Below, piece by piece: positions 24,998-34,346 of a DNA stretch of 64,000 nucleotides. The notes under the pieces are model-generated. The model saw only the letters and a list, made by a program, of their open reading frames with translations. It was not told the origin of the DNA and searched no databases. The stretch is taken from contig JBDHWQ010000002.1 in NCBI GenBank assembly GCA_039810245.1, forward strand, positions 186,001 through 250,000, read 5' to 3'. How positions within the stretch are numbered: the first letter of the stretch is position 1; each line of letters opens with the position of its first letter. This DNA comes from CALDSL01 sp039810245 (GTDB lineage: Bacteria > Chloroflexota > Anaerolineae > Anaerolineales > Anaerolineaceae). Position numbers and translations under genes: made by a program.

Positions 24998-25750
24998 ATG
25001 GGTAGCGGAAAAATAATGATTGGTACAAGCGGGTGGAATTACAAGCACTGGGCCGACGGCGTATTTTACCCGCCGGGGCTCAAGCCGGCGCAATGGCTGG
25101 ATTACTATACGCATGTTTATTCGTGCGTGGAAGTTAACAACACGTTTTACGGGCTGCCTAAGCGGACGGTTTTCGAGGGCTGGCGCGCAAACACGCCGGC
25201 GGAGTTCCGTTTTGTACTCAAAGTCAGCCGCTATTACACCCATATGAAGCACCTGCTCGAGCCGGAGATTCACGTGGCGCAGTTTCTCGAAGCCGCGGCA
25301 GGGCTGGAAGAAAAGCTGGAGCTGCTGCTGTTCCAGCTCCCCAAAGGCATGAAGTTCACGACCGAACGGCTGGAGCGCATGCTGGCGTACCTGGCCGGGC
25401 AAACCATTATCCCGGGGGTGCGCGCCGCGCTGGAAATCCGCGATCCAACCTGGAATACGCCCGCCTGCTTTGACCTGCTGCGCGCGTACCGCTGGGCGTT
25501 GGTCTTTGCCGACTGGCCCAGTCTCAGGGTGGACGGCCCGGTAACGGCTGACTTTGTCTACCTGCGGCGTCACGGGCCGCGCGCGTTGTATGCATCCGGC
25601 TACAGCGAGGAGCAGTTACAGGCCGACGCAGCCACCCTGCGTGGCTGCCGCGCGGCGGGCATGGATGGATACGCGTTCTTCAACAATGATTTTGGCGGCT
25701 ACGCCATCCGCGACAGCCAGCGCTTGATGCACCTGGTGACCACGCAATAG
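24998..25750 (+). CDS. DUF72 family protein
   Basis: This 250-residue TIM-barrel-like protein of the DUF72 (YecE) family opens with IGTSGWNYKHWADGVFYPP. It continues with EVNNTFYGLP, VLKVSRYYTHMKHL, LFQLPKGMKF and YAFFNNDFGGYA, all typical of the family. The biochemical role of DUF72 is unknown. The ATG at 24998 is preceded by AGAGGG, with a perfect TATAAT at 24974-24979 but no clear -35. The longer upstream frame lacks support. It is transcribed divergently from alaS. A GC-rich hairpin follows its stop. Confidence 0.92.
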   Translation: MGSGKIMIGTSGWNYKHWADGVFYPPGLKPAQWLDYYTHVYSCVEVNNTFYGLPKRTVFEGWRANTPAEFRFVLKVSRYYTHMKHLLEPEIHVAQFLEAAAGLEEKLELLLFQLPKGMKFTTERLERMLAYLAGQTIIPGVRAALEIRDPTWNTPACFDLLRAYRWALVFADWPSLRVDGPVTADFVYLRRHGPRALYASGYSEEQLQADAATLRGCRAAGMDGYAFFNNDFGGYAIRDSQRLMHLVTTQ

Positions 25751-25753
25751 AAA

Positions 25754-25781
25754 GCCGCCCCGGCAGGGGTACCGGGGCGGC
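25754..25781. terminator. GC-rich hairpin between convergent genes
   Basis: GCCGCCCCGG pairs perfectly with CCGGGGCGGC around 8 bases. There is no T-run on either side, so terminator function is only possible. It lies between the DUF72 gene and the end of the caspase-like operon. Confidence 0.5.
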
Positions 25782-25795
25782 GGGTTCGCGCGGCA

Positions 25796-28528
25796 TCAGC
25801 GGGTCATGGCCAGTTTGACCATTTTGCCGCGCGCCAGGGTCACGCGCGCTACCTGGTGATGCACCTTGTAGCCTAATTGCACATCCTTTTGCACCGTAAT
25901 TACCACGCGCTCGTCCGCGCCTGCAGCAGCTTTCGCGCCGGGCATTTCAGCCTTGCCATTGGCGCCCACTTCCTGTTCGCAGATCGATACTTCGCCGTTC
26001 TCCAGCCCGGGCAGGTATTCCGCCACAATCTGCTTGACCTGCTTGAGCACTGGTTCAGGCACCGGGCGTGGGGCCAGGTCTTCTTCGCTGCTATCGCTGA
26101 TGGTTTTAATCACCGGGTGGGCGCGCGCGCGCAGCAGGCTCTTGGACTGCGCCGGCACAGGTTCCACCCCGGCCAGCGGGTCGCCCAGCAAAATGAACGA
26201 AATCAGCGTCTTCTGGTCTTCTCCATCCAGGTAGCCCTGGCGGCGGCTCATCTCGCGCACGAGATCCACGCGCGCCTGCAGCAATGATTCTCCTACAGAT
26301 TTGCCAGCCTTCAGGCTCTTCCAGAACGACTGCCCGAGGAAATCCGCGCCAATCAGCGGCGTGGTGACCGAGCCATACGCGGTGCTGGTGGAACCAACCA
26401 CGGCCAGCGAGCCGCGCGCCAGGAACTTGAGCGCGATGGACTGGTCGATGCTCTTGGATTCGACATGCGCGCCGTAACACGCTTCACTAAAGACCACTTC
26501 CGGCGCGGCCGCGCGTCCATTCAGGTCTTTCGGACTGAGCGCCACTGGATAATCCGGGCCTGTGGCCTTGTCGGCGGCATCCCGCTGGCCGTACCACTCG
26601 GCAGCATCTACCAGGCCGTGCAGGTTGTAATATGCCAGGCTGATAGCACCCTTGACCGGCGGCAGGCAGCCTGTTTCCTGCGGGGGCGAGACCAGCAGCG
26701 AGCCGGCCGGGCCGATGGATTTATACACCGCCAGAGAAGAACGGCGCCAAACCGCGGCGGAATAACCCAGCGAGCCGTTTTGCTTGCGCGCGCGACGAGC
26801 TTCGAGGAACAGGCGCGCGCGCTGCCAGAAGCCGGCTGCCTTGCGCGGCTTGCGCGCATTGATCTTATTATGGTACTTGACCGCACGGCGCAGGGTCTCG
26901 AGCAGCAAGCCGGCATCCGGGCCTCCTTCGCCGGGCAGACGCCCCACCGGCCAGTCGGGAATAAAGTAATTGCCATCCAGCACGGCGTAGGGGTTATCCG
27001 AGGCGATCTGAGTGTCCATGTCATCGGTCGGGTTGGGCAGCAGGTGATAGGGTACCACCTGTGACCCACCAACAATGAGCAGCGCGCCGATCATCTCGCC
27101 CTTGCGCGCCAGCGCGGCATCCAGATCGGCCAGGGCCAGCTTGAGCTTCCACGGGTCGGTCGGATCAGCGGGCTGCAAGTCGTATTTTGCGCAGGCATCG
27201 GCATCGTCGGCGTAAAACACGAGTGCGTCCCAACCCTGACGGCAGCGCACCTGGTCGGCCAGGCGATGCATCTCCTGGTCAAGCACGCCCAGGGTGCTTT
27301 CGCCATACTGGGCGGCCAGGCCGGTGCGGGTGGAGAAGATGACGTAAGCCGGGAAGCGCCCGTCGCCGCGGCTGAGCTGGGGCTGCTTGAGTCGCTTGGC
27401 CACGCGCTCAAAGGCCTGCTGAACCTCATCCATGGGCTGGTTTTGCGGCTGTGTCGTTTTGGCTGCGGCAGTTCCGGCGGGGTTACCGGGCATCTCCGCT
27501 GGGCGGCGGAAACATGCCAGCGAGGGCAGCGGCGATTCTTCAACATCGGCGCATTCATCCGCCTCACCGGATGCTTCCTGCACGGAGAGAAGCTGCTCCA
27601 GGTATGGCAGGATCTGCTCTTCTTCGTCCGCGCCGGTAGTTACAGCCTGCTGTTCATCCCCCGGCTGTGCATAGAAATCTTCGGGGGGCAGCTCGGCAAC
27701 GCGGAAGAAGCGCTCGGGCTCAGGCTCGGCCTGAGGCATCTCATCCTGCGGCCCGTCAGCAGGGGCTTCCGTCGTGGGCGCACTGGTGACGGCAGGCAGC
27801 AGATTCCAGCCCAGGCGCGCCGTCACGTCCGCCGGGATGGGCAGGTCAAAGCTGATCGCCAGCGGATCGGGCCACAGCGGGCGATAGGCAAAGCTTTCGC
27901 CCCATAGGTGGGCCGGCACCTGCGCGGCCGGGTCATTGACCACGCAACGGTGCAGCAGCTCGACTGCAGCAGTTTCATCGCCGCTTTCGAGCAGGGCTTC
28001 AGCGCGCAGCAGGGCAAAATGGAGTGAGTCGGGCCAGCGGTCCTGGAAGGTAGTGGTCAATTCCAGCGCGCGCCGGTAATCACGTTCGGCAGCGGCAAGC
28101 TGAGCCTGCAGCAGCGCTGACCAGAAGGATTCCGGCTCATGTTCAACCGCCTGAGTCACGATCTGGCGCGCATCGTCCAGGCGATCCTCATTTAGCAGGC
28201 GGCGGATGCGGCGCAGCAGGCGCTGCCAGGCGTCCAGGCGCGGATCGGCGTCCGGCTCAAGCAACTGCCGCGCAGTGCTGAACTCGGCGTCCAGCCGCAC
28301 CAGCCGCGCGAGGATCTGTTCAGCCTGCGCCTTCTTACCTTCGGCGGACAGGCCTTTGGCCAACAGCAGATTGACTTCCAGATCGCCGGGGAAACGCGTC
28401 AGCCAGGTTAGCGCGGCCAGGCGCAGGAAACGCAGCGAGCCGGCCGCGAGCGCGGCATGCAGGATCAGGAGCAAATCTTCGCGTTCAATGGTATGCGCGG
28501 TGGAAGCGGAATGCGATGTGGGGGTCAT
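25796..28528 (-). CDS. TPR / C25 caspase-like cysteine protease
   Basis: The 910-residue protein has no signal peptide. The N-terminal about 200 residues are TPR-like helices (LEVNLLLAKGLSAEGKKAQAEQILARL and similar). A low-complexity acidic linker spans about 240-380. A caspase-hemoglobinase fold protease of the C25 (gingipain-like) type fills the C-terminal half. The predicted dyad is His637 in YYNLHG and Cys684 in SEACYGAH; LLIVGG and FILLGDP mark flanking core strands. Gingipain-type enzymes usually cut after Arg or Lys, but the specificity here is unknown. The start ATG overlaps the TGA of the giant TPR gene (ATGA), implying coupled translation and probably a complex. It is the last gene of the sigma-54-type operon. 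Confidence 0.85.
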   Translation of the reverse strand: MTPTSHSASTAHTIEREDLLLILHAALAAGSLRFLRLAALTWLTRFPGDLEVNLLLAKGLSAEGKKAQAEQILARLVRLDAEFSTARQLLEPDADPRLDAWQRLLRRIRRLLNEDRLDDARQIVTQAVEHEPESFWSALLQAQLAAAERDYRRALELTTTFQDRWPDSLHFALLRAEALLESGDETAAVELLHRCVVNDPAAQVPAHLWGESFAYRPLWPDPLAISFDLPIPADVTARLGWNLLPAVTSAPTTEAPADGPQDEMPQAEPEPERFFRVAELPPEDFYAQPGDEQQAVTTGADEEEQILPYLEQLLSVQEASGEADECADVEESPLPSLACFRRPAEMPGNPAGTAAAKTTQPQNQPMDEVQQAFERVAKRLKQPQLSRGDGRFPAYVIFSTRTGLAAQYGESTLGVLDQEMHRLADQVRCRQGWDALVFYADDADACAKYDLQPADPTDPWKLKLALADLDAALARKGEMIGALLIVGGSQVVPYHLLPNPTDDMDTQIASDNPYAVLDGNYFIPDWPVGRLPGEGGPDAGLLLETLRRAVKYHNKINARKPRKAAGFWQRARLFLEARRARKQNGSLGYSAAVWRRSSLAVYKSIGPAGSLLVSPPQETGCLPPVKGAISLAYYNLHGLVDAAEWYGQRDAADKATGPDYPVALSPKDLNGRAAAPEVVFSEACYGAHVESKSIDQSIALKFLARGSLAVVGSTSTAYGSVTTPLIGADFLGQSFWKSLKAGKSVGESLLQARVDLVREMSRRQGYLDGEDQKTLISFILLGDPLAGVEPVPAQSKSLLRARAHPVIKTISDSSEEDLAPRPVPEPVLKQVKQIVAEYLPGLENGEVSICEQEVGANGKAEMPGAKAAAGADERVVITVQKDVQLGYKVHHQVARVTLARGKMVKLAMTR

Positions 28529-31500
28529 AGGGCCGAATTTGCCTCCTGAGAATTGTGTACCAGGTTGAGTGCAATAACCGCGCCAAGCTGGCGTCGGATG
28601 TTCAGGTCGCCGGGGGCCAACTCGGCGGCGCGGCGCAGCATAGCTTCAGCGCCGACGTAATCTTTGCTATCACGCAGCACTGCCGCAGCCTGACAGAAAG
28701 GCCGGAAGTCGCGCGGGGCAATCTTGATCGCCTGTTGATAGGTATGCAGCGCCTGCAAGTGCTCGCGGCGACTGAGAAAGACTTCACCCAGGTCGAGGTA
28801 TGGCTCGATCTCGGACGGCGATTGGCGGATGGCCTCGCTGAAGAAATGAATTGACTGGTCGAGCTGGCCGGCGGAACGCTGCAACTGACCGAGCAGCAGA
28901 TTGAGCTGCGGGAGCTCGGGGTTGAGCTGGTAAGCGGCGTAGGCAGTGCGTTCAGCAGATTTGAAGTCGCCGCAGTCGGCCAGGGTCTGGGCCAGCAGGC
29001 TGAGCACCCGGGCATCCTGGGGGAAGCACTGGCCCAGCTCGACGTACGCCGAAAGGGCTACCTGCGGGCCGTACAGGCGGCGGATGAGGTTGGCGCGTTC
29101 CAGCAGCACCGGCTGTGATTGGCCAACTTCAGGCAGGGCTTTTTCCAGCACTGCCAGCCCATCTGCTGGGGAGCCGGTCTGCGCCAACACGCGCGAGAGG
29201 AAAAGAAGGGCGGCCGGGTCGGTGGGCGCGCAGGCCAGGGCGGCGCGCGCGTGCTGCAGCGCAAGGCCGTTCTTGCCCATTTGCAGGGCCACCTCGCCAC
29301 TCAACAGGCGCGGCGCGGGCTGGTCGGGGGCAAGTTTGGCGGCGGTCTCGGTAGTCTCCAGGGCAGCGTCCAGGTCACCGGATGCGCGACGCGCCTGGGC
29401 CAGCAGCAGGCAGGCATCCAGGCTCACGGGGGCCAGCAGGCAGGCGCGTTCCAGCACATTGACGGCTGCGGCACTCTGGCCGGCATGGATGTACAAACGC
29501 CCAAGGTCCAGCGCTGTATCCAGCGCGGCGGGCTCAAGGGCCAGGCATTGCTCCAGGTGCGCGATGGCACCACGCGGGTCGCCTTCCGCCTGGCACAACC
29601 TGGCAGCCCACGACTGCCAGACCGGTTCATCGGGCCATAGGGTTAGCGCGGTCTGGATTGCATGCAATGCTTCCAGGTTTTCCCCGGCGGCTTCAGCCAG
29701 CAATGCGTGCGCCGAGTGGTACAGCGGGCGCTCAGGACCCAGCTCGGCGGCCTTGCGCGCAGCTTCTACTCCAGCGCGATTATCCAGCCCTAACGAACAC
29801 AGGGCCAGTTCGGCCAGCAGTGCGGCGGTGCGCGGATAATGCGGAGCAATGCGCAGGGCATTCTCGCTGTTTTGGGAAAGGCGCAGCACCGCCAGCAGCG
29901 CGGGAGCGTGCTCACCGGGATTGGGAAGCCGCGCCAGCGCGGGTGCATTCTGCAGGCCGGGCTGGAAAGCCGCGCGGCCGCGCGCCTGCCACACACTGAT
30001 CTCCGGCGCGCCGGCCAGCCGCGCAGCGGCCTGAATGGCACGCTCGAAGCGTTCACAGGACGTTCCGTTCAGCACGTCTGCGCCCGGGGCGTGGGTGGTG
30101 CAGCGTAGAGCTTCGCAGGCATGCTGGCGCTCGGCGCACAACACCAGCGCGCGAGCGTAGCGCAGGTGCGCGCGTGGCTCCTGGGCATGCTCGGCGGTGC
30201 AGGCTTCCATCGCCCGCAGCGCCTCACCCCAATGTTCCAGCTCCAGCGCGGTCTCAGCCAGCGCCAGACGTCCGCCGGCCTCGAATAGCGCGCCATATTC
30301 CACCGCTCGGAGGATGGCCGGCTCGACAGGCTTCAGGGCGCTGATTGCGGCGGCAAACTGGTTCTGGGCCGCGGCAGTATTGCCCACCCGCAGCAGCAGG
30401 CGGGACTGGATCGCCAGGTAGCGTGTCTCTTCGGGCGCGTCTTCCAGGTACATCTGCGCCAGGCGGCCAGCTTCACTGTCTTCACCTGCGTCTAGCGCCA
30501 TCTCAACACGCAGCGCGGCCAGCGCGCTGGTCCAGGGCGTTGTGTCCTGGTTTCCTGCCGGGTCGAGATCATCCAGGCGGGCAAGGTTTATCGCGCGCAC
30601 CGGTTCCAGAAGGTTGCAGGCCAGGTCGGCGGCCAGGTAGCGCAGCGAGAGGTCGCGCGGTGCTAACGCAAGGGCATTTTCCGCGTGATGCAGCGCGGCC
30701 GCGAGCGACCCGCCGGCACGCAGCAGCAGGGCAAAACGAGTGTAGATGGCAGCGCGCGAAAACAGGCTTTCCCACCATTCCGCCGGCAGGCTACCCTGGC
30801 TGATTACTTCTTGCGCCGCGGGTTGAACAAATTCCCTCTCCAGCTCCAGCAGCCGCAGAGCATGCTCCAGGCTGGCGAGGGCCGGCTGGTACTGGTGGTC
30901 GCCAGCCAGCAGATCGGCCAGGAAAACATGCAGGGCGGGAACAGTGGCCGCCTGGTCGAGCGCGGCGCGTGCGGCATCCAGGGCAGCCGGGGTGTTCCCC
31001 AAGCGGTGGTGGATGGCAGATGTTTCGAACAGCAGCCCGGCCGGCGCCGGGTCGGAAGCGCAGGCGGCGCGCTCCAGGCAGGCCAACGCGGCAGGCAGGT
31101 CATTCAGGCGGGTGTACGTGCCGGCGGCCTGGCTGTATTCAGCCGCGCTCAGGTTTTCAATGCGCGTAAGCGACTGCAACGCGGATTGCGCGGCAGCGGC
31201 GTGCCCTTGCCCGGCTTGCACCTGCGCCAGCAGGTTCCAGCAGTCGGCGCGATCTGGATCGAGGTGGGTGACGGATTGCAAGGCTTCGATGGTCTCGCTT
31301 TCCCGACCGAGAGCCTGCATGGTCTCAATGTACCAGGTCAGGTTGCCCAGATCGGCGGGAGCAATCTGCATGGTCTGGCGCGCGACCACAGCAGCGTCTT
31401 CGGGTAGGCTGGCCTGGCGGTAGGCAGCGGTGAGATGCTGGCTGAGACGCATATCATCGGGCTGCGCCTGAACAGCTTCGCTCAGCGCGGCCACTGCGGT

Positions 31501-33924
31501 TTCCACCTGGCCGGCGGCGAGCGCCGAGCGGCCAAACCCGGCCTGCACCCGCCAGCGCCATTCAGGCAAGGCGGCGTGCGGGTCTTCCACCAGGGCGGAG
31601 TACAACTCCAAAGCCCGGCCGGGCTGGCCGAGCGCAAGAAGCGTTTCCGCCAGCAGCGCACCGGCGTCAAAGTCACCGGGCCGGGCGGCCAAAACCACCC
31701 GTAGGGCCAGCTCAGCGCGCTCGAGGCGGGTGGGGTCGGCCAAAACGGCGGCATCCACCATGCGCTCGGGAGCATCAGCCAGCAGCGCGCGTGCATACAG
31801 CAGGTACCATTCCGGAAGGGCGCCTTCGCTTTGAACGGCCACTTCCAACGGCTGGATGGCAGCATCCATTTCGCCGGCATCCATCAGGGTTTCGGCATCG
31901 GCAATGGCTACAAGCGGATGCTGCGGCCAGCGAGCGCGCGCGGCTTCGAGCACGCGGCGCGCCTGGCGAGCGTGCCCGAGCTGATTGAGCGTGCGGCCAA
32001 GCAGCCACGCGGCATCGGCGCAAGCGGGCAGCAAGCGGGTGGCCTGTTGCAGGTGCGGCAGGGCTTCCGACGGCATCTCCAGGTCCAGGCAGGCCTGGGC
32101 CAGCGCCAGGTGCAGGTCGCCACTCTCAGGCACGGCCATCACGGCGGCGTGCAGAGTCTCGCGCTGGCGCTGCGACTGTCCGGCGGCAGCATACAGACCG
32201 GCCAGCAGCAGCCAGGGACGCGGCTCTTCCGGGCTGAGCAATGTGGCGCGGCTGAGGTGATGCCGCGCATCATCCCCACGCTCTTCGCGCAGAGCAATTT
32301 CGCCACACAGAGCATGCGCCGGGCCGAGATCCGGATTTTCATCGAGCAGGGCAGAACAAATCTCCAGGGCGCGCGGATATTGCTCGCAATGGAACGCGCA
32401 GCGCGCTACACCCAGCCGATCGTTTCCCTCGGGGCTGGCCGAAAGGCGGCGTGCATCTTCCCAGGCGGCCAGGGCATCTTCCCACAACGAAAGCTCCTCG
32501 CACAGCCCGGCCACCACGCGGCGCGGCTCCGCGGCGGCAGGGTCCAGCAGCAGCGCCAGCCGCGCGGTTTCCAGCGCCGCGGGCAGCGCACCTGCAGAGC
32601 GCTGCAGGGCAATCGATTTGCGCAGCAGCGGCAGGTCGGCGGGCCGGCAAACCAGGGTGGCATCTACGAGCTGGCAGGCTTCGGCAGCCAGGCCCAGCAT
32701 TTGCAGGTGATCCAACGCTTCGGTGGGATCCCAGGTGAAGAATGCTGCGGCGTAGGGCATGCTTTTGGCGGCGCATTCCTGGCGTAATACCGCGGCGGCC
32801 TGGCGGCCCAGCTCACGCGCAGTCTCCGGGTTGCGTTCAAATATCGCGCGGGCGCGGTACAGTATGCTCAAGCCAACCGGATCAGCGGCGGGTAGTAACG
32901 TTTCCAACCCGGGTTGAATCTGGCGGCCAAGACCGAGGAGCAGGTCCTGCGCCACGCGCGGCTCGCGCGCGGCTTGCGCCACCATAGCCTGCAAGGGAAT
33001 ATCATCCCACTGCGGAGCGCCGCTCTCCAGCGCAGTCGCCTGGACGGCTACGGCGGCGTAGCTCATCAACAGCGCGTCACCAGCCGCCGACAGGCTCTCA
33101 CGCGCGCCAGCCGTGTCACCGGCCATCCATTGCAGCGCGGCTCGCTGGCGCAGCGTTTGGGCGAGGATTGGAAGTTGTTCCGGCGCGGCGGTGGGAAGGT
33201 CGGCGGGCAGGCAAGCAGCCAGCGCGGCGGCAACCGCTTGCGCCAGCGTGGGCCGGCCAAGAGCCAACAGGCGCTGTACCCAGGATCCTTGCCGCTCGAG
33301 CGGCAGATTCCTCAACAAATCGATCAGGATGCCGGCCTGCTCGGCCTCGTCCAGCGGGGTGGTGAGCACGCAGTGGCAGCACCAGTCCGCGGCGATGGGG
33401 TCAGGCAGCGCAGCCAGGGATTGCAGCAGCGTGCCAGGATTACTCACCAGGCCGTGCAAGATGGCCAGCAGCGCGCGCCAGCGCCGTTGCACCGGAGCGC
33501 CGGAAATCGCGGCGCTGTGGCATGGCTCGCGCAGCAATGTATCCCAGCTTCCGGTCAAACGGAAGCGCTCGTGCAGCGCCAGGGCGGCCAGTGCAGCCGA
33601 TTCCAGCTCGCTGGCGCCGGTAGGAAACTGCCCTCCGTTGAGCAGCAGCTCGTAGGCCTGAAGCGCGACCGGCAGGATACCTTCCGGCAGGGTCACTGCA
33701 ACACCATGTGGCCCGCCGGAGATGCCGGCCGCCAGCAGCGCAAGGCGCGTGGGGCTCCAACTGGCGGCATCCGCGGCATCCTGGCGCGCGGCTGCCTGCT
33801 CCAGTAGCCCATTGGCCAGCGCATCCCACACGAGGTGGTCTTGCCTTAACGCGGAAATCACCCGCGCGCTATCGGCGGGGGAAAGGCACTCCCACGGTTT
33901 CATCCATTGCGGGTTGGGTTGCAT
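28525..33924 (-). CDS. Giant TPR-repeat protein (about 1,800 residues)
   Basis: The protein has 1,799 residues, almost entirely tetratricopeptide-type helix pairs. Clear examples are DLGPAHALCGEIALREERGD, WNLLAQVQAGQGHAAAAQSA and EPYLDLGEVFLSRREHLQAL, which recur from about residue 450 to the C-terminus. The first 450 residues are more degenerate helices. There is no enzyme domain, signal peptide or TM, so it is a cytosolic scaffold or sensor. I chose the ATG at 33924 because GGAG lies 6 bases upstream; a TTG at 33939 is the alternative. The overlap of its stop with the protease start suggests a regulator or adaptor of that protease. Protein-substrate or ligand specificity cannot be read from sequence. 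Confidence 0.85.
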   Translation of the reverse strand: MQPNPQWMKPWECLSPADSARVISALRQDHLVWDALANGLLEQAAARQDAADAASWSPTRLALLAAGISGGPHGVAVTLPEGILPVALQAYELLLNGGQFPTGASELESAALAALALHERFRLTGSWDTLLREPCHSAAISGAPVQRRWRALLAILHGLVSNPGTLLQSLAALPDPIAADWCCHCVLTTPLDEAEQAGILIDLLRNLPLERQGSWVQRLLALGRPTLAQAVAAALAACLPADLPTAAPEQLPILAQTLRQRAALQWMAGDTAGARESLSAAGDALLMSYAAVAVQATALESGAPQWDDIPLQAMVAQAAREPRVAQDLLLGLGRQIQPGLETLLPAADPVGLSILYRARAIFERNPETARELGRQAAAVLRQECAAKSMPYAAAFFTWDPTEALDHLQMLGLAAEACQLVDATLVCRPADLPLLRKSIALQRSAGALPAALETARLALLLDPAAAEPRRVVAGLCEELSLWEDALAAWEDARRLSASPEGNDRLGVARCAFHCEQYPRALEICSALLDENPDLGPAHALCGEIALREERGDDARHHLSRATLLSPEEPRPWLLLAGLYAAAGQSQRQRETLHAAVMAVPESGDLHLALAQACLDLEMPSEALPHLQQATRLLPACADAAWLLGRTLNQLGHARQARRVLEAARARWPQHPLVAIADAETLMDAGEMDAAIQPLEVAVQSEGALPEWYLLYARALLADAPERMVDAAVLADPTRLERAELALRVVLAARPGDFDAGALLAETLLALGQPGRALELYSALVEDPHAALPEWRWRVQAGFGRSALAAGQVETAVAALSEAVQAQPDDMRLSQHLTAAYRQASLPEDAAVVARQTMQIAPADLGNLTWYIETMQALGRESETIEALQSVTHLDPDRADCWNLLAQVQAGQGHAAAAQSALQSLTRIENLSAAEYSQAAGTYTRLNDLPAALACLERAACASDPAPAGLLFETSAIHHRLGNTPAALDAARAALDQAATVPALHVFLADLLAGDHQYQPALASLEHALRLLELEREFVQPAAQEVISQGSLPAEWWESLFSRAAIYTRFALLLRAGGSLAAALHHAENALALAPRDLSLRYLAADLACNLLEPVRAINLARLDDLDPAGNQDTTPWTSALAALRVEMALDAGEDSEAGRLAQMYLEDAPEETRYLAIQSRLLLRVGNTAAAQNQFAAAISALKPVEPAILRAVEYGALFEAGGRLALAETALELEHWGEALRAMEACTAEHAQEPRAHLRYARALVLCAERQHACEALRCTTHAPGADVLNGTSCERFERAIQAAARLAGAPEISVWQARGRAAFQPGLQNAPALARLPNPGEHAPALLAVLRLSQNSENALRIAPHYPRTAALLAELALCSLGLDNRAGVEAARKAAELGPERPLYHSAHALLAEAAGENLEALHAIQTALTLWPDEPVWQSWAARLCQAEGDPRGAIAHLEQCLALEPAALDTALDLGRLYIHAGQSAAAVNVLERACLLAPVSLDACLLLAQARRASGDLDAALETTETAAKLAPDQPAPRLLSGEVALQMGKNGLALQHARAALACAPTDPAALLFLSRVLAQTGSPADGLAVLEKALPEVGQSQPVLLERANLIRRLYGPQVALSAYVELGQCFPQDARVLSLLAQTLADCGDFKSAERTAYAAYQLNPELPQLNLLLGQLQRSAGQLDQSIHFFSEAIRQSPSEIEPYLDLGEVFLSRREHLQALHTYQQAIKIAPRDFRPFCQAAAVLRDSKDYVGAEAMLRRAAELAPGDLNIRRQLGAVIALNLVHNSQEANSAL

Positions 33925-33957
33925 GACGGCTCCTGTCAATGAAAATAGACGCGGCGG

Positions 33958-34281
33958 TTATACCAGTTGCGCAATCAAACCATACGCGCCGGCCAACAGC
34001 ACAAACCCCACAATCACCAGGAAAACCCCTACCCCGGTGACGGATTTGACCAGCCCGTTGAGCGCGTCAATCAGCGCGGAAGCGTTGCCCACCAGCCCGG
34101 CCACGTCTTCGGCAATGCCTTTTTGCGCCAGGCGTGTGGTCTGCTCGGCAATCGTCTGCATTTCCTTGCCGGCGGCCCTGGTGAGCAACACCAGCACGCC
34201 GGATACAATGCAGGCCAGACCGGCAAGTAAAAGCCCCACGGCCATGGTAAGGATGAAGTCACTGGCGGTCATCGCGATCAT
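33958..34281 (-). CDS. Small two-TM membrane protein
   Basis: The product has 107 residues with two hydrophobic segments (about 8-34 and 84-105). An amphipathic helical stretch of about 50 residues lies between them (AAGKEMQTIAEQTTRLAQKG and beyond). No family is recognised. It is the first gene of the operon behind the sigma-54 promoter, 34 bases before the TPR gene. AGGAGG lies 8 bases upstream of its ATG but is held in a hairpin. A membrane anchor or receptor for the TPR-protease pair is a reasonable inference from position only. Confidence 0.75.
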   Translation of the reverse strand: MIAMTASDFILTMAVGLLLAGLACIVSGVLVLLTRAAGKEMQTIAEQTTRLAQKGIAEDVAGLVGNASALIDALNGLVKSVTGVGVFLVIVGFVLLAGAYGLIAQLV

Positions 34282-34285
34282 ACAA

Positions 34286-34317
34286 AATGCCTCCTGAAAT
34301 GGATTTCAGAAGGCATT
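34286..34317 (-). promoter_or_regulatory. Leader hairpin enclosing the ribosome binding site
   Basis: In the transcript, AATGCCTTCTGAAAT pairs with ATTTCAGGAGGCATT (15 bp with one G-U) around CC. The 3' arm contains the AGGAGG of the next gene, so folding would hide the ribosome binding site. The hairpin starts just after the predicted sigma-54 start point. Confidence 0.7.
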
Positions 34318-34319
34318 GT

Positions 34320-34335
34320 TGCAATTAGCGTGCCA
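34320..34335 (-). promoter_or_regulatory. Consensus sigma-54 promoter
   Basis: On the minus strand TGGCACG, four bases (CTAA) and TTGCA match the -24/-12 consensus TGGCACG-N4-TTGCW exactly. It lies between the activator gene and the two-TM/TPR/C25 genes and points at them. The sigma-54 factor and an AAA+ activator are encoded directly upstream on the same strand. Confidence 0.9.
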
Positions 34336-34346
34336 GGGGCGGAAGG

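Noticed and set aside
24866..25573. 236-codon N-terminal extension of alaS
   Set aside because: It overlaps the well-supported DUF72 gene and the alaS promoter on the opposite strand, and AlaRS proteins start at MPKPRT-like sequence.
25796..33939. Type III-E CRISPR (Craspase) TPR-CHAT effector
   Set aside because: The protease is C25-like, TPR and protease are separate chains, and there is no gRAMP gene, adaptation gene or repeat array nearby.
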